Below are positions 1-12,133 of a stretch of 64,000 nt of DNA, in pieces. The notes beneath the pieces are model-generated. The model made no database searches. It saw only the letters and a list, made by a program, of their open reading frames with translations, and had not been told where the DNA came from. The stretch spans positions 4,712,001 through 4,776,000 of the forward strand of contig JAHWDD010000001.1 of assembly GCA_023897205.1 (NCBI GenBank), read 5' to 3'. The position numbers and the translations under genes were made by a program. The stretch is from Exophiala sp. HKRS030. Its lineage: Eukaryota > Ascomycota > Eurotiomycetes > Chaetothyriales > Herpotrichiellaceae. The stretch's first letter is position 1. Every line of letters begins with the position of its first letter.

Positions 1-22
1 GGAATTCGAAAGGGTTGCAATC

Positions 23-1908
23 TTATTGATGAGTCACTCTTTGGAACTGATTAAACAAGAAGATCGATTGATGGCTAGAAGCAGCATGATGACTTTCAGG
101 AGATTCGACCTGGAAGAACCAAGCCTTGAGGAACTCTCGAGACTTTTCTATTTGAGAAAGTCTATCTGCAAAGTCTTTTAATGATGTGATATGAGGGACG
201 AGTGATCCATCTGAAGGACAAGTAACATCTAGGGCATCGGATAGAATGATCACGAGCCCGATTTGAGAGAGACATAGGCTCATTTGCTGTTCACTTGTTC
301 GCTTGTCATATACAATTGCATGACTGATAGAGTCTTCGAGATCTTCCCGTGTCAATCTTGGTGCCGTAGTGGAATCGAATATATGCCGTGTGATTCGCAG
401 TGGCCGCCGCGATGACAAGGAGATAATCCTGTCACGGATGATGCAACTCCACCACAGCCTCTTCCAGAGAGTCTGAGACTCTGATGGATTAATCGGCAAA
501 TGAATTCGCACGTGCTGCCGTCGCATAGCGTACGGCAGTCATAAGCCAGACGCTGTTACCTTTGGCCATATCGTCGTTAGAAGAGCTCAAAGATAGAAGC
601 AGGGCACCCTGTATAATCACAACAGGTCATTCACACGCTCAAAGTCGCAAAGTAACTGCCAACTCAATCAACAGAGCCCTCCGTATACTCTTTGGAGAGG
701 AGGGGTGATACTACTCACGTTTGCTCGGCGACATAAAGCGTGACGAGCGGTTTGGTGATCGTCGAAGCCGCAGGCATTTATGACATCAAGAGGGAGATGC
801 TTCGAGGCCTGTTAGAACAGGGTACTTCAAGGACAGAAAATAGAACACCGAGAGCAAGACATCAACGAGAAGGGTGTCGACACTTACAATACGACTGGCC
901 GACAGAATTGCTTGAAGAAGAAATATAGATGCTCGTTCCAGGCGCGGGCCAGAAGTGACGGCTTTCGTCAAAGCCCACTGGAAGTCCGTCTCGTCCAAAA
1001 TTGGCAGCATATGGTGAATACGAAGGAAATATCCTCGAACAAATAGAGCGAGATATTCGCCTCGAGGCACTCGAAAGCAGCCAGTGTCATCCAGAAGGTT
1101 GAATTCGGCGCGTGATAGCTTATCCGTGGCATTGCATTCTAGATGCGGATGATCGAACACCGACTCCCAAACACCACTGGCAGTATTCGACAATTGAGGT
1201 TGGTGCAGGGTTTTGTTCAACGCACCCTGTAGTATCGAAGAGGATAGGTCGGAATCTAGATGTGTGCATGTTTGCGTCTCTGGGATCATCTGTCAGTGAG
1301 CGTGAATGGCCTGGACAACACTCTTCAGGGCGGAATGTCTCTGGATCGAAAAGATTTCAATCCCAGCGCTTTCGACAAACGACTCGAAAATCAAATTGAA
1401 GTTTGGCCTTGCAGCCTCGGCAACAGGTGACATGGGAAGCTCTTCCTTTGACGGCGACTCGTCAAGAGATGCTCCTCCCCACCGCTAGGTTGCTCCTCAT
1501 GAGCACCAGAGCGACAAAATCGTTGCGCTAACGCGGCCTGTTTCATACAAAGGCACAGAATCGCCTTCTGTAGAGGAGAAGGATGAACTTCGCTGAGGCT
1601 GACCCCATGTAGTGAATTTACTCTCGTAGAGTCACGCTCTCGAGCCTTGGAGATTATGCATCGATTCTTGGGCGGGGCTCGACGACTGTAGTTCAAGGTG
1701 AACAAAGTGGGAATAAGGCATGTTCCAGTCTCAAAGTTCTGACTGACCGCTTACGAACCGGCTCTGAAATGGTGCATTCGAACCCTTCGGACAGGCATTG
1801 AGGGCAGGGACGATCTTTCTGCCCAACGTCGCAGCGAATCTTGCGCTTGCGGCACGACAAGCAGGCGACTGCAGCTCTCTTTCGGTGCAGTTGAAAATCA
1901 ACGGTCAT
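23..1908 (-). CDS. Zn2Cys6 transcription factor, C-terminus off the left edge, one frame break
   Basis: This is a fungal binuclear-cluster regulator. The DNA-binding domain (about 1805-1880) has six cysteines in the order CX2CX6CX8CX2CX6C, with CLSCRKRKIRC as its core. I start at the ATG at 1906-1908, because the longer frame has no upstream ATG. Downstream exons encode a fungal-specific factor domain of the cutinase-factor (CTF1-beta) kind: FVRGYFLRIHHMLPILDE in the exon ending at 888, then exon 719-808 (ending LCRRAN, followed by GTGAGT), then an exon from 608 with LWKRLWWSCIIRDR. Junctions around 1390-1740 are not certain. Near 518-526 the frame shifts by one base between AVRYA and RQHVRI, and no intron with legal phase explains it. 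The stop near 23 may lie in an intron, since this domain normally continues. The target genes are unknown. Confidence 0.75.
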
Positions 1909-1950
1909 CCTTCCAATCGTAGACCTGTCTTGGTACAATCCGAGGTCCAA

Positions 1951-4900
1951 GAATGTTCACAATCGCTGGGGACTCGCAAGTAAAGCTGCTTGTTAGTATT
2001 ATGTACCGATAGTTGTAGTAAAACGAAGCCTTGCCTCAATGTGCGAACAAGGCGGCATGAGGAGTTGGAAGCTCAATGCTGTTTCAACCTCGGAACTCTG
2101 AATTACTGGAGCTGCTGGAAGCCACGCAAATAGTCACACGGCCACAAGGCTCGTGAGCCTCGATCTGCTGCCATGCACGGGTCCTGGGGCCCCGGATAGT
2201 GCCCAAGCGAATAACTCTGGAGAGTGGTGCATAAGTTTATTCATCCTCGGCATTATTTATATTCATAGGCTCACCTGCAAATCCGTAGCTTCATCCTGAT
2301 GACTTGCAATCGATTTTGCATACTTTGTAATTAAGCAACTGGGTGGTCACGACGCGCGCAAGATCATTGTGGTATGCTGCGGAACTTCAATTATTTCGTG
2401 ATCATTCTCGATTTTTGCAGCTGGGAGTACGTGTCTGAAGGCTCTCTCCTGTCAGTGGGGCATGATGTGTAGTCAGTGTCTACTTGATACGGCTCAAGGT
2501 CGACAGAGACCTCATGAAGGAGAGCCAGGGATCGCTATAACACCCGTCCAGCATGACAACGTCGACGTACTATAAGACCATGTAAATCAACTTGCAGTGT
2601 TGGTGTTCGGAAAAAGGTATATCCGACACACAGCGCTAAGCCTCGTGGGGATATGATCACGTGCACACAGAGCCGTTCAATTCATGCCGCGGAAGATGGG
2701 GGCAAACAGATCTCATTAGCCTTCAAGGCCTCTCCCCCCCAAAAAGCCTGGACAAACCCTGCCCAAAGGTTGTTGTTCTTTGTCGTTCTCTACATTTTGT
2801 CTAGTAGCCCACAACTGTGTGGTAAGGAGCTCAAAGCAACTAGGAGTCCCTCTCTAGGAGTCCCTCTCCAGGCGACACTCCCGCACTCATAGAAAGAGTT
2901 ATCACCGGCGAAGTCCCTTGAGGAATTATTTGGGGGCTTCTTTTACTGTAACAGATCTGGCATGTCGCAAGTGTGTGGCTTGATGAATCTGGAAATCCGC
3001 AGGTGGATTGATGGGGGGGCGCGAATCGGTTGACCCGTACAGGTGGGTTTCAAGGGCGAAGGCAAGGCACAAGGGAAAAAGAAAAAAAACAAAAAAACTG
3101 GGTAGGGTTGCCAGAGTGCTGGGAACAATGGGGCGAGGGTCGACTTTCTGGAAAGAATGGATACGAGACATAATATTACTTGTACGAGGCTTCCGTACGG
3201 AGTTCAACAGAATGGTGACTTGGCGAGCCTCGGGACGAGATGGGAACCATCCACTCCGTACGGAGTACTGGTAACGAGTAAAGCTGAAAATCACCCTATC
3301 AGTTAATTATTAATGGGGCGCTCGGGGCACTTGAACCAAGACACGGTTGTCACGGAATAAATGGGTCCAAAGAAAAAGGGGGGGCGAAATCTTGCCTACA
3401 GTACTTCGCCAAAAAGAGGCGTTTTCCGCCGTCGAGAGGTTAGGGTACCTTCGAGTAGGTACGTACACCACTTGTACCTTTTTGGTCGAATGTAATAAAA
3501 CTCGTACGAGTACACCAAAATAATGAGATCGTTCATACCTTACGGAGTAAGGGTAACTGGAACTGGTATTGTACTCGTAACGTTACTCCTGTACATACAA
3601 GGCAGCTCCTCCAACAACAAACAAGCCGGAGATTTGACGAGACTATCCCTGCCCAAAATTGAAATGATGAGAAGGGCTTATTACTGATTCCTCCCCCCCC
3701 CGAAAGCCTTATTATTATTAGCCCGGATGAGACCTTACCTACCATTGGGGGCAAAGGCCCGTGGCATGAGTTTGCCTGCTACGCGTTGTAGCAGTACAAC
3801 GAGTAATCGTGACGGAAGTTCCTCGCAAAGTCAAGGTATCGTGGCATGATCTGTCTGGCACCGAACGAGGCAGCCTGGCTGTACTGTACATATTTACGGT
3901 AGTAATTTTTGCGTGGTACAGTGATTACCCTAGGTACTTCGTGGTACGGGAAGTAAAATGATGCTAGTAGCACATACGTGGACTCTTTTTTTTCCGTTTC
4001 TTTTCCATTTTCGCCTTTCGGCATGGCCATGGCAGCCTTGGACAACCTCGACCGAACCTTGCCGGTTAGGCTATCGCAGGCACTAGTCCCGACGGCATGC
4101 CTTTTGGTTCACCTTGGCTCGGGCCTACTGTATGTATGTACAATACAACCTGTTAGCTTCGTAGGTGGCAATGCACCCGTACAAACAGAGACGTTTGTAC
4201 GTACTTGTTGGTTATAACAAAAAGCACCCAAGGTGACTTCGGACGAAAGAAAAGAATACTGTAGGTCGAAACGGGTGACTGCCGAATTGACGTTCCGGCT
4301 TTCCGAATTGGTTCAAAGTTACGAGAAAAAGGTGGTGCTGTCGATGACGTTCATGACGGCTATGACCGCGCGCCTGAACTGGGTTGCAGGCAAAGCTCTC
4401 TCTTTTCGTCGTGCTGCATAAGGGTAGGGTAAGGTTGCTTTTTGGAACAGAAAAACGATTACTCCGTGGGAAGACTACCATAGAGAGTCAACGCGTGTGC
4501 CAGAAAGGTTGAATGGTTAATTCGTGTCGCAGTACTCGTACTCGTTGCTCGTAATAGTGTGTGTCTCGAAAACCACAAAAATCTTGTAACGTGTCCTACA
4601 CACTACGGAGCATATCGGTCCCCCCTACGGCTCGGAGACCTAACCCGAAGATCCTCAAGCTGCATGAAATGCCTGGCGCAAAAGGGAAAAAAAGCCACCC
4701 TACTTGTTGCAGCTAAACAAACACGTTGAGGTTTCGACCTTAGCACTTTTTACGACGTCACTGGCCGGGGTCTGTTCTAGGAAACTCCAACAGTTCTCTT
4801 CCCCTGTACGAGTACGAGTACCAAATAATGTGAAGAGAACAGCGTTTGCGAGAGACAAAAGAGTGTGAGTGTGTGTGCCACCAACACGTGGATAGCGGAG

Positions 4901-7900
4901 AATTGGCATCAAGGTGGATATGTGGCTTTGTACACAGCGTACTGTACGCATATGTGTATGTATCCTCGAAATACATAATTATAATTCGTAGCTGTGAAAC
5001 TGATCCAGGCACCTAACCACACTCCCCAGTGGAAGTGTTTCTGTCACCAAAAACACTGCATTATTACTGCCGCTCGTACTCGTATGCAGGGTGCGCGCTC
5101 ACACACTCTCTCGCTCACCCTCCAGCATCGGGAAAGGTAGGGCAGACGCAGATAATTAGACACTTTCACGAAAGTGTGCTAATGCGAAGATCATTGCCTT
5201 CAGATGTTCCCTCCTGACTAGGGCGAGGGATCGATCTTCGATCCATAATTGTACGAGTATGCTTTGCCATGCCTCCTCGCCTTGACTCGGGAACATTTTT
5301 TATGCTCAGGGGAACAAAATCCCCCCAATTCGGATCCGGCCACGGCACAAATACACGTACTGGTTGGCCGTACTGCGTCGCTGACCCTTGCCCTGCTTGT
5401 CGCTGCACGTACTCGGTACATAAGCCCCTTGTCGACTCGAACTGCTTGTAATCTTGCTCGATGATGTTATTTGTTTAGTGTTTGTTACGGTAGTCTTGTC
5501 GGCGGGTAGCACAACACGACTCTGCAGCCTGACTCATGAACCTGCTGTCAGCGTGGCAAAATGTTGTGCATTAGCTAAACAAGTCAATATGGATTTGCGT
5601 GAAACCATTACTGTAGGCTTCTCTTGTGTGCAGTGCTGAGTTGTGCTGTCGAGGAGGCCGGTCAAGCACCACCCGCATAAGTGCTACGAGTACGAGTCCT
5701 TTGGACAGTAGTATGCACAAGCCGAGCCTCGTGCGCCTGTGAGATGTCAAGACGTGGGTTTAAGCCAGCAGATCTCACAGTATGAAGACCGATGGCGACA
5801 ACCCTTGCGCTTCGTCTTATCACATGGTTGATTGTGTGTGAGACCGAAAAAGGACTAGGACCACATCGCTTCGAATTTGACAAGCTGCAGCAGGTTCTCC
5901 TGTTGCTCTTCTTTGGTCAAGTCAGACTAGACTAGACAGCCACGATGACTGAAAGGTTAATGTCGGAGGTCGATCGGTCTTGGGCTCGGTCAAGGATACG
6001 TGTACAGAGAACGTGAGGGAACATCGACTTTGTTTCGGAAAGGTAAGACACTCCCAACCAAACCTTTGTCAGAGTCAGGTTGCATCAGAGTCACAGTGTA
6101 AAATTTCGAGAGGCACAACACTGCAGTTTCGGGCGCTGCTCTCATCCCATCAGATGCCGAGAAGGATGTGGCAAGGCCAACCGAATTGCGGCGGTATTGC
6201 TTGTTTGGGCCAGCTAACAATCATTTTTCGTTACCTCTTGCAGCAACCGAAATCAAGTTCAGCATGGCTGCCTCAGGCATTTCGAGTACATTGTGGTACT
6301 CGTACAGTACTGTAATAACTGCCGTCCTTGTTTCGCTTTGGGATCCTTTGCTCGTCAAACTTGGTAGAATTAATTTTTCTCATGTCGGATGTCGCTCCGA
6401 GAATTGCAGCAGAGACGGACAGTGCTCGGATGGAACATAATGATGATTATTCACGGCGAGTACCTTACACACAGTGATGACGAGACGGACTTTGCCATTG
6501 AAGCGCCATCGGAGTGCGATATTGCAGCCTTGACGGTGCAGGCAGCCGCCCGCGCAAGGCTCAGACAGGGCCCTAAATAGGCTACTACTCGCAACAATCT
6601 CACCAGAGACATGCCTGGATCGTGACTACGCGGGCGGTAGGCCGATGGTTCAGCTCCCTCGCCCCTCGTTGCGAGTCTCGCGTGTTACCTGCCTGTCGCC
6701 CTAAATCTTCGCGGAAATCCGTCATGGCATCAATTCGAATACTGTAATCCGTACTCGTACTCCGTATCGCTGGCGTGTTTGCTCATCCGTCAGCCACCCT
6801 TACACGTTGTGTTTGTTTTGTTAGACACCTGAGACGCGCGCCGCCTGTTCGAGCAAACTCATCCGTGGTCGGCGGTAACTTATGACACCGTCGCTTGCAC
6901 TTTCTTCTTGAACGAATTCTTCGGAGGATTAGGTCCGAGGCTGGCAGTGGTTTCAGAGCAGGATCCCTGTTCCGTGGTGTCGTTGGCCTCGCCTCGTCCA
7001 TGCTTTTCCTCGGCACCTAGTCTACTTTGGTGTGCACCATGTCAGTGATTGTGCATGCTCATCACAAAGTAACCCCTGTCTCGTTGGGACGCGCGCCATG
7101 CTTTCTCGAAGGACAAATCCCACGGTGCGCGCGCAAGACACAGTACGGGCTCGTAAAAGTATGTAGGCATCGACCAATGTGATCCGAGTGATCGATCGGT
7201 CGACGAGACTCTCGTGTGGCCATTCGCACGATATTAGTGACCAGGCCTGTTCCTTGATCCAGTAGTTTGACACCGGCACAATCCTTGGCTTCCAGTAGAA
7301 GTTGAACGGATAAATATTACCTACGCCTACCCAATTATGGCCATAAGGGATGACGTTTTTGACTTTGGGGGGGTTTCGACGATGCTGAACCCCCCCGGTC
7401 CGACCATCAGCCGGGGTCCGTCCAACAACTGTGCGCACATCGTTACGTTGCAGAGTTTTCCGCCAACCTCGATTTGCCGTCATTACAGCCCTGGATGGAA
7501 GTTTCAGTCAAACGGTCGCTGTCAACGAACCGGTTCGCATGAAGGGTGTGTGATGACGATGCGTTTACCGTATTGGTTGACAGTAATCGCCGCAAGTCGT
7601 CCGGTCATCCGGAGAAACGCTGTGTGAGTGCGTGAGTGCGTGATGGTGTATTAGTATTCGTACAGAGGATGACGGGTACGAGACAAGTGGGATTAGTATG
7701 AGCAGCAAGCCGTGATAGTAAAGATATGGATCTTGATGATGACTATAAGCATTTTTGCAGTGATCACTCGTCGTGCTCCGTTTTATAATCAGACTTCTAG
7801 GCTATCTTCGTGGTCAGCCTCGAGGATCTCAAAACGTCTCGAGCCCACAGTCACCCAGCGAGAATATCAATATCCACACAATAACGGAAAAGGAGGGTCG

Positions 7901-8140
7901 CGAAGCATTGCCGGTGGATGGTGAGCTTGGGACAAGTGGTTGCGTAGGTGTGTTCCGGGTTTTACAGGGGGCAAGAGGCTTCTCTGGGCATGGGCAGTAG
8001 CAACGACGTAGCCAGCGCCCTTCCCCCCCCTAGACAGCGCCACCCAGCGAGCTCCCGATCGACAGATGGTGGGCCAGGGTGTTTAGCGACATGGGCAGCG
8101 TCACAGCAGGGCCGACGCTTGGACTACGCCGCACCACCAT
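1951..8140. other. Gene-poor intergenic block with repeated GTACGAGTAC / TACGGAGTA motifs
   Basis: No reading frame here resembles a known family, and the longest frames are short and lack intron or promoter context. The block carries many copies of a short alternating motif: a perfect palindrome ACTCCGTACGGAGT at 3253-3266, and runs of GTACGAGTAC type near 3500, 4534, 4806, 5073, 5685, 6297 and 6751. A 14-base direct duplication (AGGAGTCCCTCTCT) lies near 2840-2870, and short homopolymers of C or G occur near 3698 and 7365. The segment probably holds the promoters of the flanking regulators. An unrecognised short gene cannot be excluded. Confidence 0.6.
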
Positions 8141-9127
8141 CTGACCTCTGACCTTCTTCCCTGCGCTCTTTTCTCGTCTCCTCGTCTTTCCTGCCTGAAT
8201 CATCCATCACCAGCGGCGGCCACACGGTTGAGTCGTCCAAATCCCCGAATCAAATCTCTTTCCTCTCTCTCTCCCTCTCTGGCGAGCAGAAAAGGTTTTG
8301 CATCTCATCCAAATTCTCTTTTTCTCCCTTTTCCTTCTTGTTTCTCTCATCATCTCCCTCGACCGCGAGCAAAGACAAAACCAGGCATCGTAGTTGTCTT
8401 CTTCTACTCTCTTCAGACGCATCCACCGCTCCGTCGAATTTTTATCCACCAACGTTTTCCGGGCGGCAGCATCTGCAATCGGCATCAGCAGCATCCACGC
8501 CGCCAGCCCACCCACCGTCAAAAAATACCCCCAACCCAAAATACACCTGTCCAAGACGAAACCTTCCCACCTCCCGCGCCAGACCCAGCACCACCTGCGA
8601 GTGTCTGACAAGCTAGGAGTAGAGGACCCAGTCAGTGACCCTCATCTATACTCGTCCCTCTCAGCTTCACGCGTTGCTGCAGAAAACATCACACACACAC
8701 ACACACGCACCCTTTCCTTTCTTCCACACATCCACCCCCCTCCCTCCTCCACCCTCTTACCAAGCTATCTTGCCCAAAGCCTTCTTCACCTTCAGCCTCA
8801 TCCGTGGCTGCGCTTTCGCCCTCTTCTCATACAACATACCATCTCTATTCCGCTCGAGACTTTGCTGACAGGTCGCATCGCTGCTGTACCTTGCAGAAAC
8901 ACATTTGATCCTTCGTCGCTGTTTTGCCGCCGGAGGAAAAATTTTTAATCTGTCCTGTCTTTACTGAAAGCCAACCGACAAACCCCATCGAATTTCATCG
9001 ACCCGCATCTCGACGCTCCTGTCCACGTCCTACCAGACCTCCTCTCATCTCCTCCGCTGTCGCCTATCTCGGTCGTCCCATGGTCGGTTGAGTTCTGCGA
9101 CGCCACAGACAGATTTGCTTTCAGGTG
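8141..9127 (+). promoter_or_regulatory. Long pyrimidine-rich leader/promoter of the C2H2 regulator
   Basis: The strand ahead of the start codon is C/T-rich for several hundred bases, with a CT stretch around 8255-8345 and a CA dinucleotide run at about 8689-8706. This is typical of promoters and long leaders of fungal regulatory genes. Several short ATG frames lie inside and could act as upstream frames if they are transcribed. A TTGCTTTCAG acceptor-like sequence ends at 9124, directly before the start codon, so a leader intron is possible. Confidence 0.45.
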
Positions 9128-12100
9128 ATGGACCCTCGGCAATCACTTTCAAGGACAACATCGTCCGGTGTTGGAACACCGCAGAATACATACAATCCCA
9201 ATAACATGGCGACAACCTACGGCATGCCTCCCTACCAGAATAACACTCACCTGCCACCCATCAACTACTCGCAACTCCCTCCCGCCGGTCAAAACTACAT
9301 GCAGCAACAGTACCGCAACGATCTGCCTCGCTACACCTCTGCACCCACAAACGCCCCAGTGCCCTCCCCTGCGCCCGACAATCGATACTCGCAGATGAAC
9401 CCCCAGGGCCCCATGGGTGGCTTGCCGCCGACTTCTATGCTGCCGTCTCCTCATCAACAGCCGCAACAGCCTCCTCAGCAACAACAGCCGCAACACCAGG
9501 GCTATCCTCAACAGCCACCTCCTCGTCAGAGCTACCCACAGCCACTTGCTCCGGCCCCTCCTCGCCCAAGTATCGATGCTCTCGGACAAGGTTACCCTCA
9601 ACCCGATAACCGCGGACAACCCTGGACTGGTGCAGAGTCGATGCCAGGCATGACTACTGATGTCGGCCGCGACCCAACAAGAACCCATGTTGTCGGTTCC
9701 CAAGGACGAAGAGGCATTTTGCCCAGTGCCCCGGGCCGACCTCCGGTCATGGCAAACGGCGTCAACGGTTCGACAAAGGGAAATGCAGTCCCTCAGAAAG
9801 ATGCCGATGGCAAATTTCCGTGCCCCAACTGCACCAAGACCTATCTGCACGCGAAGCATCTCAAGCGTCACATGCTCAGACGTATGTAAACCCTGCTTTA
9901 TTACTTTCTTAAGTGCTAACACTTCTCAGACACCGGCGATCGACCCTACATGTGCGTTCTTTGCAACGATACTTTCAGTCGAAGTGATATCTTGAAGCGA
10001 CACTTTCAAAAGTGTTCCGTCCGCCGTGGTAACCCAACTGGAGCCAGCCACTTGTCCAACCCTGCCGCCCATCTCAAGAAGTCCCAACAAGCGGCAGCCA
10101 AAGCTGCTGCCGCCGCCGGGCAAAACAACTCACCCGCCAATGCCTCGACCCCGACCAGCGGCGTCATGGCTAACCCTCCTTACACCACTGCTGCCATGCC
10201 GAGCACATCTGCGCCTACCACGACTGCTTCGGCACCTGGAATGGCATATGGAATGGGTGCTAATGGCCAAGGCGACATGCAACGCCAGGGACAGGCAATG
10301 CAGGCTGGTGCCACACCTGGTGCCATGGACCCCAATGGTCACAACTCGTGGCAGATGCATGATGCTAGAGGCAATCAGCTGATGTATCAATCGACTTCCG
10401 CAGCTCCTAATCACTATGGCATGCAGCCCGGTGGAGGGGACGACAAGCGCAACGTTATGCCTGGCGCTCATCACATGGGAGACGAATGGAACCACATGTT
10501 TCCCCCTGGTGGCAACGAGGGCTACATGAACCCCATGTTTGGTGGTTACGACCAGTCACAGGGTGACGTGAAAAAGGAGTATGAATCTCATGAAGGTGGA
10601 TCGAATGGTTACTACATTCCTTCTACGAGCCTTGGAGCTGACGGTACGCTTGGACCCCCTCTCTGGAACCTGCATGCATATCGGCAAGACTTGTTGCAAG
10701 CCAAATTGAACGCCTTATTAACGTTTGTTTTCCCTGGGGGAATACAGGAATCGCTCCAAGAGCAGCAAAATAACCTCAATTTGCAAGCATACCTGACCGT
10801 CGACGCAATCCAACATTTTCTCGATCTTTTCCCAAATTTCCAAGGTCATTTTCCCTGGCTGCACGTACCGACTTTCGATTTTCTAACCGCTTACGACGGC
10901 CTCGCCCTTGTTATCATATGCAGTGGAGCTGTATATTCGGATCGTATTTCGCAAGATCAGGTCCGGGACTTGATGCAGCACGTAAAAGAAGGCATCGAAC
11001 GGACATCAAGCATTCTCAAGAATCTGGAGCAGGGCACACCACAATCGCAGTTTCCGGCATCGGGAATCGAATATGAAGAGCTCCAGGCGCTGACAATCCT
11101 GCAAACCCTTATCGTCTGGCACGGCGGCCCCGATGAGCGCGCTTTGGCTCGAGCTGAAAGCAAAAGAATCATGTACCTGGTGCGAACATTTGACATGTTG
11201 ACCTTGGCCGGTCCTGACGATCCCGTCGGGCACAGCTATCTTCACAGTCTTCAGCCCGGCGAGGAAGCCGATCCCTCTCGCTGGGACTGGCGCTCATGGA
11301 TAGAGCAAGAGAAGCGCTCCAGGTTGATGTTCATGGTGTTCTTGTGGGATGCTGCCATGTGCATATACTTCAATGTTCCACCTCAATTTTCCTCGGCCGA
11401 GATCAAACTTCCATTGCCTTGTGATGATGCCGCATGGGAAGCCCAGGATGCTGAAACTTGTGCCCAAGCGCTTGGTCTCCGAGGCCCCGTCTCCCAATCA
11501 GCAATCAACGTTACGGGATCCCACCGACTGAAGCAGTTGGAGATGCACCATGCAATGAGTGCTTTGCACAGTTCGACAGTACTCATGCATCCACGAACCA
11601 CCAACATCTATTCAAAGTTTATTCTTATCCACGCCCTTCACTCCGAGATTTGGCAAGTGCAACGACAGCGGTCATTCGTCAGCCCCGTGGGCTCTCCGTC
11701 AAGCAACACCTCCTCTCTGGACCAGGCAATGAATATGTACAATTCTATCAATATGGCTCTAGCTCGGTGGAAACAGTCATGGGACGAAGATCTGGCCCTC
11801 CAATACCCTGCATACGACGGATACTCCCAGGCTCCTAAGCGTGTGGGATTCTGTCGCGATGGCGTTCATTTCTACTGGCTTGCTCGGGCATTTTTGCAAC
11901 CTGATCGTATCCATGATTGGCAATTACCTCCAGACACCCGCTTACAGCAGGCTCTCCAGGGACTCAAACAAGCTCGCGAATGGAGTCGAACAGATGGAGC
12001 TCGGAGAGGTGAAGAACCTGGAAGTGTGGCATACATCGATGACAACTACGCTGTTGCTTCAGAAGTCCTCAACATGAGAGGTTTATTTCGACCCCTGACA

Positions 12101-12133
12101 ATGATCTCTGATGATCCGGCGGTGCTTGAATAA
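9128..12133 (+). CDS. C2H2 zinc-finger transcription factor with fungal_trans domain
   Basis: Two exons, 9128-9881 and 9930-12133, encode 985 residues. The 48-nt intron starts GTATGT and ends TTCTCAG, and splicing restores the finger linker as LRHTGDRP. The true start is the ATG at 9128. Residues 1-230 are rich in Pro, Gln and Asn. Finger 1 has C232, C235, H248 and H252. Finger 2 has C260, C263, H276 and C280, so it is of the C2HC kind. An Ala/Gly/Met-rich linker follows, then an acidic region and a fungal-specific factor domain (about residues 490-900, including WSWxxxW-like RWDWRSWIEQEKRSR). This architecture is conserved in filamentous fungi and also recalls fission yeast Klf1. It should be a nuclear DNA-binding regulator. 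Its targets cannot be read from sequence. Confidence 0.9.

Noticed and set aside
8394..8948. 184-codon frame ahead of the C2H2 regulator
   Set aside because: Pyrimidine-rich leader DNA gives Ser/Pro/His-rich translations in all frames; no domain or conserved pattern.
9149..9922. 257-codon antisense frame over the C2H2 gene
   Set aside because: A shadow of the Pro/Gln-rich coding strand; no family features.
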